Assembly (NCBI GenBank): GCA_036771375.1
Contig: DAIPHL010000074.1
Location: forward strand, 1 to 10,780
DNA: 10,780 nt
DNA from: DAIPHL01 sp036771375
GTDB lineage: Bacteria > Synergistota > Synergistia > Synergistales > Synergistaceae
Direction: 5' to 3'
Translations under genes and position numbers: made by a program
Shown: positions 1 through 7,070 of the stretch, piece after piece
How positions within the stretch are numbered: position 1 is the first letter of the stretch
Layout of the letters: every line of letters begins with the position of its first letter
Notes under the pieces: generated by a model
What the model saw: the letters and a program-made list of their open reading frames with translations, nothing else
The model's database searches: none
Told to the model about the DNA's origin: nothing

Positions 1-1150
1 CCATGTTTTGCATCCGGACATTGAACGCCGCCTGCTGTGCTTCTTCGACGCTCATCCCTCTGCGGCGAGCCTCCACATAGACGCGTCCGGCCTGTTGTTT
101 CGCTTCCGTCCATGCCCCCGCGAAGCTCCCGGCGAGAAAACCGGAGCCCGGCGCGAGGCGGTTCGCGATCGCCTGCGTCACGGCAAACTGCGCCAGGCTG
201 TAGAGCGTATACGGAGAAGAACGGAGGACATCGTGCGCAAGGCGTCCCGCCGTGGACTCCGGAGGCAAATACTCTCCGGGGTCCGTCCGGCGCTGCAGGG
301 CGTACCAGACGGAGGCGTCCCAGGCGTCGATGGCGCGGCTCATCTTTTGGAAACCCTTCGCGATGGGGCTCTGTTCGGCGTCGAATGTATATTGCTTCCC
401 GCCCCTGGTTGCGACCCGTTTCGTTCTCTCGGGAATGGGTTTCTCCGCGTCCATTCTGTTCGCGTCCCCGAACCCTCCGAACAGGTCGGAGATCCCGCCC
501 TGGAGGGCCTTTCGTACGCTCCAGTCCTCTTCCGGCGCGAGGGATACGGCCATGTTCGCATAGGCCCGCTGTACATCGTCGAGGGCAACCACGTCGTCTC
601 GGGCGATGCGCAGGTTGTCGGCGGCCTGCATCCATTGCAGGGTACGTTCGGACGCTTCGCCGAAGCGCGCCCAATCGTCGCGCATCCTGGCGCGGACCTC
701 CGCCTCCCTGACCATGACCGGATCGTCCATGAAATAGGTCGATATGCCGCTCTTATATGAATATACGAGTTTCCGCGCTTCCTCTTCCGGGTCGCTCTCC
801 CAGGCGTCCTTTCGGTCGAAGAGATCGACCAGCCGCGTATAGCCGACGTTCGCCCGGCGCTGTCTGTAGGCCCGGTCCTGTTCGATCTCCTCCGGCGTCG
901 GCTTTCGCGCGTACAGTCCGTACGGGGTGAGTCTGTATTCCGTGTTGCCCGGTTTTTCCCGGGCGCCTGCGCGAGGAACGTCCCGTATGCCGTCCGTTTC
1001 CCGTGCCGGAGGCGTTTCGACCGTCTCGGGTCCGATACGCTGCTCGTTCGCGACGGGCGTACGAAGCCCGCTCGCGTCTTCTTTTGGGCTGCGCGCCCGT
1101 TCGTGCAGTTTCCCCTCTTGTCCGCTCGGCCCTTTGATCTTGATGTCCAT
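1..1150 (-). CDS. Large internal virion (ejection) protein, gp16-like, N-terminal 383 residues
   Basis: An open frame runs from ATG 1150 through the left edge without a stop; the gene continues outside. AGAGGTGAGCTG upstream of the ATG overlaps the end of the gp15-like gene and gives a good ribosome site 12 bases after that gene's stop. Residues 1-75 are charged and Pro/Arg-rich, probably disordered (KIKGPSGQEGKLHERARS). Residues about 76-200 are helical, with RLVDLFDRKDAWESDPEEEA, ISTYFMDDPVMVREAEVRAR and ERTLQWMQAADNL. Later come EEDWSVRKALQGGISDLFGG and a more hydrophobic stretch, TLYSLAQFAVTQAIANRL and GSGFLAGSFAGAW (about 330-365). I do not see a transglycosylase motif in this part. Position after gp14- and gp15-like genes and the long open frame suggest the gp16 counterpart, which in T7 lines the ejection channel. 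The identity is by synteny and general character. Confidence 0.78.
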   Translation of the reverse strand, partial: MDIKIKGPSGQEGKLHERARSPKEDASGLRTPVANEQRIGPETVETPPARETDGIRDVPRAGAREKPGNTEYRLTPYGLYARKPTPEEIEQDRAYRQRRANVGYTRLVDLFDRKDAWESDPEEEARKLVYSYKSGISTYFMDDPVMVREAEVRARMRDDWARFGEASERTLQWMQAADNLRIARDDVVALDDVQRAYANMAVSLAPEEDWSVRKALQGGISDLFGGFGDANRMDAEKPIPERTKRVATRGGKQYTFDAEQSPIAKGFQKMSRAIDAWDASVWYALQRRTDPGEYLPPESTAGRLAHDVLRSSPYTLYSLAQFAVTQAIANRLAPGSGFLAGSFAGAWTEAKQQAGRVYVEARRRGMSVEEAQQAAFNVRMQNM

Positions 1151-1162
1151 CAGCTCACCTCT

Positions 1163-3352
1163 CTATGCTTCGTCGAGCGCGTCCAGCCCATACGTTTCGA
1201 TGATCCGTATCAATTTGTCTGCGTATTGCGGGTCCGTCGCATACCCGGCGTTTTGCAGAGCTCTTGCGGCTTCCCTGTAGTTTTTCGCCGCGCGAACTCC
1301 CGCATATCGTTTCCCCGACAACAGAAGGCCATGATCCCGGATCGAATCCTTCACGGAGGGATAGTCCCGAAACGCGGCTTTGGTTTCGATCCGTTTCCCC
1401 TTGGCGTATTCGTGCGTTCCAACGGTCCTTGCCGTTCCGTTCCAACCGCGGCCGGCCTTCACGCCGAACAGGTTGTTTCCGATGCGGCTCTTTCCCCAGG
1501 CGCTTTCATGGATGGCCTGCGCCGTCACGACGGAGGGCAATACGCCCGTATCCTTCGCCGTTCGGACGACGTCCGGCGCGATCTCGTTCACGAACGCGGC
1601 CTGCCGTTCGTTCAATTGCTTCTTCTTCGGCGATCCTCCGGGAAGGTCGTCTATCGCGGCTTTCTTTTTCTCCTTTGCCTTTGGTTCGGGGGCCCGATAA
1701 AGCTCCCTGTTTATCTCCGGTTGCCGATACTCTCTTCCGGAGAGCTCGACGTCCGCGTCTTTTTCCTTCTTCGCCGGCGCCAGGATTTCCACGATTTCGC
1801 CGTCCTCGTCCCGTATCACGTACGCTTTCAGCCTCGCGTCCCACTTTGCGCCGGTGCGTTCCGCCGCCTCCTCTCTATAGCGCTTCGTTTTCGTGCTGGA
1901 GAAAAACCCTTTCTCCTTGACCACGTCTTTGGCGAGTGTCTTTGCGATGGCGTTCTTTTCCGGTTGTGTGAGGCGTCGCCCTTTCTCTTCCTGTGCGTTC
2001 AAGACCTCTTCGGCGTAGATCATCAGGAAGATTGCCTGTTCGTTTGGATCCTCGATTCTCGCCTGTTTCATGATCTCTTTTACGTAGCTGTCTCCACCTT
2101 CCGCCGCCCGCTGGTCTTGGATGGCCCCGGAGATGATCTGCCGTCCGAGCGTTTTGATCGTCTCGGGCTTCAGGGCCGCGCCATACTCCTCGACGAGCCG
2201 ATCGGGCGTCGTGATTTCCCCCAGCTCGATACGCCGATAGGCGTCGAAGTACGCCCCGAGGTCGTCTTCGATTTTCTCGGAACCGCCGCGTCCGGAAAAC
2301 GTCTGCCGCGCCATGGCGAGGAGGTCGAGCCTGTATTTTCCCGTCGCGCCGGACCGATCGATCATGTCGACGGCCTCCTCCAGGGATTCGGCCTTTCCCA
2401 GCGCTTCATACCATTTGTTGTACCATTCCGTTTCGGCCTGTGCTTCGAAGCGCCGGTTGTCTACGGCCCTGGCTTGATATCGCTGCCAGATCATATCCTT
2501 CTGTTCGTCGGTGAAATGCTCATCCGCATAGATCGCCTCGCGAGCCGATTCCTCGTCGTCTCCAAACTCCTTCCAAATCGAGTCGGCCCCGCTTCGCACG
2601 ATCTTTTTCCCGACTTCTTTCTCCAGGACGTCCTTGGCTTTTGCCTGTGCCGCGGCGGAAAAGCGGTCTTTGTTTTCCGAAAACCACTCCTGCGCGGCGA
2701 TTGGATCGTCGTCGATCATGCGGGAGAGGCGCGCGCCCCCGATGCGATCTTCCATCGCCTGCATCGCGGCTTGTTGTGCCTTCTCTCCGAGCCCGCGTGT
2801 TTTCAGCTCGAGCGCCTGGAATATCTCCGTTTTGTACGTCTCTATGGCCGCGTCGTCCGAATAATTCCGCCCGATCGCGTCCAGAGCCGTCTCGATGCTC
2901 GCGTCTGCCTCCGCGTCCCGGTACGTCTCGATCTGTTTTGCCTGAAAGCGCATGTTCGCCTCGCTCTGGCTTTCTCTTACACGGGCCGCCATCTTCCGGA
3001 AATTCGCGACAGCGCGCGGGCTTTTGAGTTTCCCGGCATACCGGGACGCCAGGTTGTCCATATACAGGTCGGCCGCTTCGGTGACGCCCTGCGCGTTCTT
3101 GCCGAGCTTCGTGTTGTATATCCCCGTGTCCGGATCGAGATGGTATTTGTCGACCTCGCGCCGGTACTGGTTGAAGAGTTCGAGAGTCTCCGCATCCTCG
3201 AACTCTTCCACCTTGGCCCGCATGGCGTCGGAGAGCCCTCCAATGGCCCGCCAGACTCCGGCCCCGAACGCGTCTTGACCTGCCGTGTTCTGGACGTTTG
3301 CCCCCGGAATCGGCGCGACGGGTGTCTGCCGTTCATATATCGGAATGGGCAT
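1163..3352 (-). CDS. Internal virion protein (T7 gp15-like) with C-terminal GH73-type glucosaminidase domain
   Basis: A 729-residue ejection protein in the gp15 position. The N-terminal about 500 residues are helical and charged, starting MPIPIYERQTPVAPIPGA, with GKNAQGVTEAADLYMDNLA near residue 85-103 and repeated helix-pair segments (for example DDDPIAAQEWFSENKDRF). A Lys/Glu/Pro-rich linker covers about 535-580. Residues about 587-729 look like the FlgJ/LytG-type N-acetylglucosaminidase domain (GH73): VVTAQAIHESAWGKS with candidate catalytic Glu616, NNLFGVKAG, GTARTVGTHEY with candidate second acid Glu648, AAFRDYPSVKDSIRDHG, RAAKNYREAARALQNAGYATDP, YADKLIRIIE. It probably opens peptidoglycan during DNA ejection. 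In T7 the equivalent enzyme is a transglycosylase at the gp16 N-terminus, so the location and fold differ. GAGGAGGT lies six bases before ATG 3352. Confidence 0.9.
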   Translation of the reverse strand: MPIPIYERQTPVAPIPGANVQNTAGQDAFGAGVWRAIGGLSDAMRAKVEEFEDAETLELFNQYRREVDKYHLDPDTGIYNTKLGKNAQGVTEAADLYMDNLASRYAGKLKSPRAVANFRKMAARVRESQSEANMRFQAKQIETYRDAEADASIETALDAIGRNYSDDAAIETYKTEIFQALELKTRGLGEKAQQAAMQAMEDRIGGARLSRMIDDDPIAAQEWFSENKDRFSAAAQAKAKDVLEKEVGKKIVRSGADSIWKEFGDDEESAREAIYADEHFTDEQKDMIWQRYQARAVDNRRFEAQAETEWYNKWYEALGKAESLEEAVDMIDRSGATGKYRLDLLAMARQTFSGRGGSEKIEDDLGAYFDAYRRIELGEITTPDRLVEEYGAALKPETIKTLGRQIISGAIQDQRAAEGGDSYVKEIMKQARIEDPNEQAIFLMIYAEEVLNAQEEKGRRLTQPEKNAIAKTLAKDVVKEKGFFSSTKTKRYREEAAERTGAKWDARLKAYVIRDEDGEIVEILAPAKKEKDADVELSGREYRQPEINRELYRAPEPKAKEKKKAAIDDLPGGSPKKKQLNERQAAFVNEIAPDVVRTAKDTGVLPSVVTAQAIHESAWGKSRIGNNLFGVKAGRGWNGTARTVGTHEYAKGKRIETKAAFRDYPSVKDSIRDHGLLLSGKRYAGVRAAKNYREAARALQNAGYATDPQYADKLIRIIETYGLDALDEA

Positions 3353-3372
3353 GTTTGCACCTCCTCGGGCGT

Positions 3373-3921
3373 TTATGTATTTTTCTGCTGCCAGAGACGC
3401 CGGTAGTAATCGCCCATACCGTCGGAGCCGGATGGTATTTTCAAAGAATTACGGCCGCCTGCCGGAGTTCCGGCCATGGAAAGGAGGCTTCCCCCCGCGC
3501 CCAGGAAGCCGCCCAGAAGCGCATTTCTCCCGGACGCTCGCGCGGCGCTCGCTCTGTTGCGATGGTTCGTTGCGTCCACGTTGTGTCCCCAGGCTTCGCG
3601 TGCCGCGTTCAGGCGAATCGTGGAGACGTCCCGCTCCCCTTCGAGCATGGAGGCGTTCCGGATGTCCTCCATGGAGCCGCTGTCGGCGTCGATTCCCGCC
3701 GCGGCCGCCATGGCTCTCTGCCGTCCTTCGAGGCGGGCCATGTCGCGCCGGCGCCTCATCTCTTCCTCGCCCCCGCGCTTCACGGCGTCCGTCGCCCGCA
3801 TTTCGGCGATTCGCGCGTTCTGCTCCGCGACGCGCGCCTCCGCTTTGGCCGCGCGATTGGCCGCCACTCCCTGCATGATCGAAGAGACGGCGCCCAGGGC
3901 CGTTGCAATCACCGTACACAT
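3373..3921 (-). CDS. Internal virion protein (T7 gp14-like)
   Basis: A 182-residue protein in the gp14 position. In T7, gp14 is packed in the capsid core and, after ejection, forms a pore in the outer membrane. The N-terminus is hydrophobic (CTVIATALGAVSSIMQGVAA, residues 2-21), followed by a long Ala/Arg/Glu-rich helix with coiled-coil character (AKAEARVAEQNARIAEMRA and on to about residue 75). Then AAAAGIDADSGSMEDIRNAS, which matches the 'G.. ..SGS..D' turn common in this family. A helix with a Gly-rich hydrophobic segment (NALLGGFLGAGGSLLSMAG, about residues 133-151) and a short C-terminal tail follow. The AGGAGTG ribosome site is about eight bases from ATG 3921. An ATG-TAA pair sits directly before the start. 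The next gene follows after 20 bases. Confidence 0.87.
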   Translation of the reverse strand: MCTVIATALGAVSSIMQGVAANRAAKAEARVAEQNARIAEMRATDAVKRGGEEEMRRRRDMARLEGRQRAMAAAAGIDADSGSMEDIRNASMLEGERDVSTIRLNAAREAWGHNVDATNHRNRASAARASGRNALLGGFLGAGGSLLSMAGTPAGGRNSLKIPSGSDGMGDYYRRLWQQKNT

Positions 3922-3943
3922 TTACATCACTCCTGACCTGCCC

Positions 3944-3981
3944 AAAAAAAGAAGACGAAGAACCGATCGGCCCTCGTCTTC
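3944..3981 (-). terminator. Strong intrinsic terminator inside the late gene cluster
   Basis: On the minus strand, a long stem runs from 3981 to 3951: GAAGACGAGGGCC, loop GATC, then GGTTCTTCGTCTTC. It gives about 13 pairs with two G-T pairs and one bulged T. Seven T (3950-3944) follow directly. This is a textbook rho-independent terminator for minus-strand transcription. It lies 26 bases after the membrane protein stop and 23 bases before the gp14-like start, leaving no room for a promoter between the T-tract and that gene. The plus strand has no matching T-run after the stem. Confidence 0.88.
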
Positions 3982-4006
3982 TTCCCACCTTCGACGTATG
4001 TATGTT

Positions 4007-4429
4007 TTATTTGAAACTCATAAATGCCAAGTAAGTCAGGAGCATGGCGCATAAGCTGCTGATGTAGGCGGACAGAGTCAAGATGGCAGCAAATGCGTAA
4101 AAGTATTTCCCCCAAACGCTTCTTTTCGTCAGGAACGCTTCGGTTGTGTACACATATTGCGTGAGATAGGAAAGGAAAAAACTGCCGCTTCCCGACAAAG
4201 CGGCAAAGAAAAAGCATCCCAGCGCGCTCGTCAAGGATTTGGCGTCGTCCACCCTGTTGATCGTCATCAGATGTCCGAAGAAGGCAAGCAACGCGGCGGC
4301 TGCCCCGCCCGTGATGATATACAGCGCCTTCATCCCTTCCACGGAGAAACGGAACATCCCTATGATTGTTTCTTTTACGTATATTTCATCCATCTTCCAC
4401 TGTCTTTCCTCAGCTTTTTTTTCACTCAT
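4007..4429 (-). CDS. Small membrane protein with three predicted helices, unknown function
   Basis: A 140-residue protein between the gp13- and gp14-like genes, where T7 has none. The N-terminus is charged (MSEKKAEERQ and on). Three hydrophobic segments follow, at about residues 34-56 (ALYIITGGAAAALLAFFGHL), 66-92 (GCFFFAALSGSGSFFLSYL) and 110-137 (FYAFAAILTLSAYISSLCAM). The 'GGAAAALLAFFG' segment recalls small membrane proteins found widely in bacteria and prophages with no known role. A holin is possible (three helices, late region) but the protein is longer than most class I holins, its C-terminal tail is very short, and no endolysin is nearby. AAGGAGGT (4438-4445) is eight bases from ATG 4429 and only two from ATG 4435, so 4429 is preferred. 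Codon use differs from neighbours (TTG, TTA, AGA, ATA, TTT), suggesting later acquisition. A terminator follows. Confidence 0.82.
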   Translation of the reverse strand: MSEKKAEERQWKMDEIYVKETIIGMFRFSVEGMKALYIITGGAAAALLAFFGHLMTINRVDDAKSLTSALGCFFFAALSGSGSFFLSYLTQYVYTTEAFLTKRSVWGKYFYAFAAILTLSAYISSLCAMLLTYLAFMSFK

Positions 4430-4437
4430 CTTCATAA

Positions 4438-4445
4438 ACCTCCTT
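4438..4445 (-). promoter_or_regulatory. Shine-Dalgarno of the membrane protein gene, choosing between two ATGs
   Basis: AAGGAGGT on the minus strand overlaps the last base of the gp13-like stop codon. It is eight bases from ATG 4429 and two bases from ATG 4435, which favours 4429. Confidence 0.7.
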
Positions 4446-4906
4446 CAATATCGTTTTTCCCACCAGAACCGATGAAACGGCAAACCTTCCGGTCCCCACG
4501 GTTCGGGAGGATCGATTTCGAATCCTGCCCAGGCGAGCCATCGCAATGAGAGTACGTTCCTGGCGTCCGTCCGGTTTTCGAGGCGCGCGAATTTCCGGCG
4601 CAGTCGTTCGATGATGCCCCGGGACACGCGATAGAAATGGACGGGGTAACGCTCGATCACGTCGGACGCGACCAACCACGGCTCGCCGCGTCCGTTCCCG
4701 GCGTTACGGGCCCCGAAAATGGCGACCGGCCGATCGTGCAGCTCGACGGCCCATCCGATGGAGGAGGCCGCGATCGAAAACGCGACGGCCATATCGATCG
4801 GAACACCGCTGGATGCAAGGATTTCCTCCCTGTCGGCTTTTCGAAGATATGGGACGATCGCCGCATGTCTCGGTTCGAGAGATACGAGTTTGGCTCCCTC
4901 GCGCAT
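4445..4906 (-). CDS. T7 gp13-like virion assembly protein (GNAT-fold)
   Basis: A 153-residue protein in the gp13 position (T7 gp13 is 138 residues). Visible blocks: SLEPRHAAIVPYLRKADREEI at residues about 8-28; an Ala-rich hydrophobic part (IDMAVAFSIAASSIGWAVEL); RPVAIFGARNAGNGRGEPWL near residues 57-76; ERYPVHFYRVSRGIIERL; FARLENRTDARNVLSLRWLAWAGFEI near residues 105-130; and GPEGLPFHRFWW near the end. The 'LEN..DARN..S.RWL...GF' and 'G..G.PF..F' blocks are typical of this family and resemble the last part of a GNAT acetyltransferase fold. In T7 the protein is needed for virion assembly; acetyltransferase activity is not established. ATG 4906 lies one base after the nozzle stop with AGGGAAACTGAG upstream. 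A longer in-frame start (4990) is inside the nozzle gene and is not needed. Confidence 0.88.
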   Translation of the reverse strand: MREGAKLVSLEPRHAAIVPYLRKADREEILASSGVPIDMAVAFSIAASSIGWAVELHDRPVAIFGARNAGNGRGEPWLVASDVIERYPVHFYRVSRGIIERLRRKFARLENRTDARNVLSLRWLAWAGFEIDPPEPWGPEGLPFHRFWWEKRY

Positions 4907-4907
4907 C

Positions 4908-7070
4908 TCAGTTTCCCTGTGTGACGACCGGCGAGATTCCAAGCACCGTGAGGGGAGCGGTATCCTCGACCCATATCTGCACGGCCGCATGCGTCTCGAA
5001 CCCGCTGTCGAGCTGCAAATTGTTTTCGCAGAGCTCGCCCGCGTATTCCCACTTTATCCTTCGGCGTTTTCGGCGTTCCGTGTCCGAGGCGGGAGCGACC
5101 CAGGCGGATTCGCTCCGCACGCCGTAGATATAAAGGCGCGAGATCAGTTTTTTTGCGCTGAACGCCGCGCCGCTCTGCGACTCGTAGACGACCCGGAGTG
5201 TCGTAAAGCCGCTCTCGAAGGAGAGCGCTCCGGCGTCGACGAACGTCGTCTCGAGCGTCCGCTGCGACAATTTTTCGATATTCCATCTCCCGGCGCGTTT
5301 GACCGCGGCCCAGAGTTCGCTGTGCCGGCCGGCCGGAATGCTCGCCATCCGTCCGAAACGTCCGGCGGTCTCCTGTCGGGCCCAGGCGACGACCTCGTGT
5401 TCCGGCTGATATGTGCAGGTGGCCGCCGTACCGTCTTCGAGGGCGAACCACAGTATGGAATCCGGCGTCTGTTGATACGCCATATCCCGGATCGTCTTTC
5501 CGACCGGCGGGATGTTTTTCTCCATTTTCCACTCGAACAGATGATTCGCGTGAAGCGAGATGTTCGAGCCGAGATATCCGTCGTCGCTCAGGCTGTACGA
5601 AAGCGAGTGTGCCTCGGTTCCGTGTGTCTGGACGAGCACGATGCGGTTGTTTACGACGAGCGGCTGGATCGGAGCGCTCCCGATCTTTGCGGGCTGCTTG
5701 TGCGCGACGATGGCGTTGGGTGCGATCGCGCCGTATTCGCCGGAGCCGCTGATTTTGAACTCGCCCGACCGCGTGAAGACGAGAATGTCTTCGAGTGCGA
5801 GCAGGCTGTGAATGCCGTCCATGTCGTCGGCGTCGATGGTGATGTTGATCGCGTCGTCGTCTCGTATCGGATCGGATACGCCGAAATGCCTGTAGTTTCC
5901 GGTCCGGCTCATCCATATCGTCTGCGGCTGCGCTCTGCTTCCGGCCAGGACCAGTCTGTCCTGGTAGAATCCGCACGCTCCCGGATATCCGTTCTGGTTG
6001 TTCCACGCGCCGAGCGACCACGCTTTCGTCTCGACGTTGTAGTGTGGGAACAGCTCTCGGCGCTCGCCTTCGCCCCATACGCGATCGATGATCGCCGACC
6101 CGTCATCCGCGAGTCCCATGATACGAAAGATATATTCGCGAAAGAATCCGGTGGCGGAGAATTCGAACCGGATCGGGACATCTCCTTCGTGTTGCGCGCA
6201 TACGCGGTACAGGACATATTTTTCCGTCTCCGCGCCGGAGAACATCAATTGTCCTTCTTCATCCGGGTTCCGCCTGGTGTAGTCCCGTACGAGAAGCCAG
6301 TTCTCGCCGCCGTCCAGGCTCTTTTGTATCTTGATTCGCCCGGTCCACTTGTTGTGTGTTTCCAGGTAGAACTGGCTTCCGACTTCGACCGGCAACGTCT
6401 CCATCCACTCGGGGGCCGCCTTCGATTCGGCCCGGATTTCATTTTTTTCTACCGTATATTCCAGCCGGAAGAGCGAGCCGACCATGCCCGGCGTGAAAAA
6501 GTCCGGCGTATCCGCGACGAGTCTTTCGTCTCCCGGGGAGAGGAGGATAACGGATACCTTCGTGTCCATCATCTCCGTTTTCGTCGGCTGCCACGGGCCG
6601 CCCACATAGTCGAGCCGCGTCAGTTCCCAGTCGTCGATCGCCTTACGCGTCAGGAGACGCGGGCTTCTGTATCGGTCCGTGAGAAACAGGACGTTGCCGC
6701 TCTGTGTGTAGCGAAAGTTCTTTACGATATCCGGATGGTCGAACGGAGAATCGATCTCGTAGGGGAAACCGTTTTTCATCACCGGTCCGTTCGTCGTCCA
6801 GAATCGAATCCGCCCGACGCCGAATTCGAGGAGCATCGCGTCCTCCGTGTTGTATACGAAGGGGACCAGGCGGACGGGGCATTCGGATGCCTCCGAATCC
6901 ATGGCGGGTCCCATGTGCACGAATCCGGGCCGTCTCGTGATGCCGCCCTGAGGCAGCACGATCATGTTTTTCAGCCGGGCGAGTCCGATATGGTACATCG
7001 CGAGATCGACGCGAGCGTGCAAAAGCGGGGAGATCTCTCCTTTTGCGAAGGATGGCTGCATCAGTTTCAT
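4908..7070 (-). CDS. Tail tube protein B / nozzle (T7 gp12-like)
   Basis: A 720-residue protein, close to T7 gp12 (794). It forms the six-fold nozzle at the tail tip. The N-terminus carries the family signature: MQPSFAKGEISPLLHARVDL, then LKNMIVLPQGGITRRPGF within the first 50 residues, followed by RLVPFVYNTEDAMLLEFG. Further on are SLDGGENWLLVRDY (about residue 255), GYPGACGFYQDRLVLAGS, QTIWMSRTGNYRHFGVSD (about 370-390), DDDAINITIDADDMDGIHSL, EDILVFTRSGEFKISG, and HGTEAHSLSYSLSDDGYLG. This 'propeller' block is characteristic of gp12-like proteins. Start ATG 7070 is chosen over an in-frame upstream ATG (7118) because GGGAGGT lies eight bases before it (7079-7085), it overlaps the gp11-like stop, and it gives the conserved N-terminus. 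The next gene begins one base after its stop. Confidence 0.92.
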   Translation of the reverse strand: MKLMQPSFAKGEISPLLHARVDLAMYHIGLARLKNMIVLPQGGITRRPGFVHMGPAMDSEASECPVRLVPFVYNTEDAMLLEFGVGRIRFWTTNGPVMKNGFPYEIDSPFDHPDIVKNFRYTQSGNVLFLTDRYRSPRLLTRKAIDDWELTRLDYVGGPWQPTKTEMMDTKVSVILLSPGDERLVADTPDFFTPGMVGSLFRLEYTVEKNEIRAESKAAPEWMETLPVEVGSQFYLETHNKWTGRIKIQKSLDGGENWLLVRDYTRRNPDEEGQLMFSGAETEKYVLYRVCAQHEGDVPIRFEFSATGFFREYIFRIMGLADDGSAIIDRVWGEGERRELFPHYNVETKAWSLGAWNNQNGYPGACGFYQDRLVLAGSRAQPQTIWMSRTGNYRHFGVSDPIRDDDAINITIDADDMDGIHSLLALEDILVFTRSGEFKISGSGEYGAIAPNAIVAHKQPAKIGSAPIQPLVVNNRIVLVQTHGTEAHSLSYSLSDDGYLGSNISLHANHLFEWKMEKNIPPVGKTIRDMAYQQTPDSILWFALEDGTAATCTYQPEHEVVAWARQETAGRFGRMASIPAGRHSELWAAVKRAGRWNIEKLSQRTLETTFVDAGALSFESGFTTLRVVYESQSGAAFSAKKLISRLYIYGVRSESAWVAPASDTERRKRRRIKWEYAGELCENNLQLDSGFETHAAVQIWVEDTAPLTVLGISPVVTQGN

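Noticed and set aside
1103..3406. 767-codon open frame on the plus strand opposite the gp15-like gene
   Set aside because: Same explanation: codon-aligned shadow of a gene that avoids TTA, CTA and TCA. No motif or ribosome site supports it.
3373..3921. Ala/Arg/Glu-rich gp14-like protein considered as a coiled-coil host protein or toxin partner
   Set aside because: The hydrophobic N-terminus, helix composition, SGS turn and position before gp15- and gp16-like genes fit the internal virion protein better.
4907..4990. Upstream extension of the gp13-like gene to ATG 4990
   Set aside because: It lies wholly within the nozzle gene, is Arg/Ser-rich as expected of an out-of-frame read, and the family-like N-terminus begins at ATG 4906.
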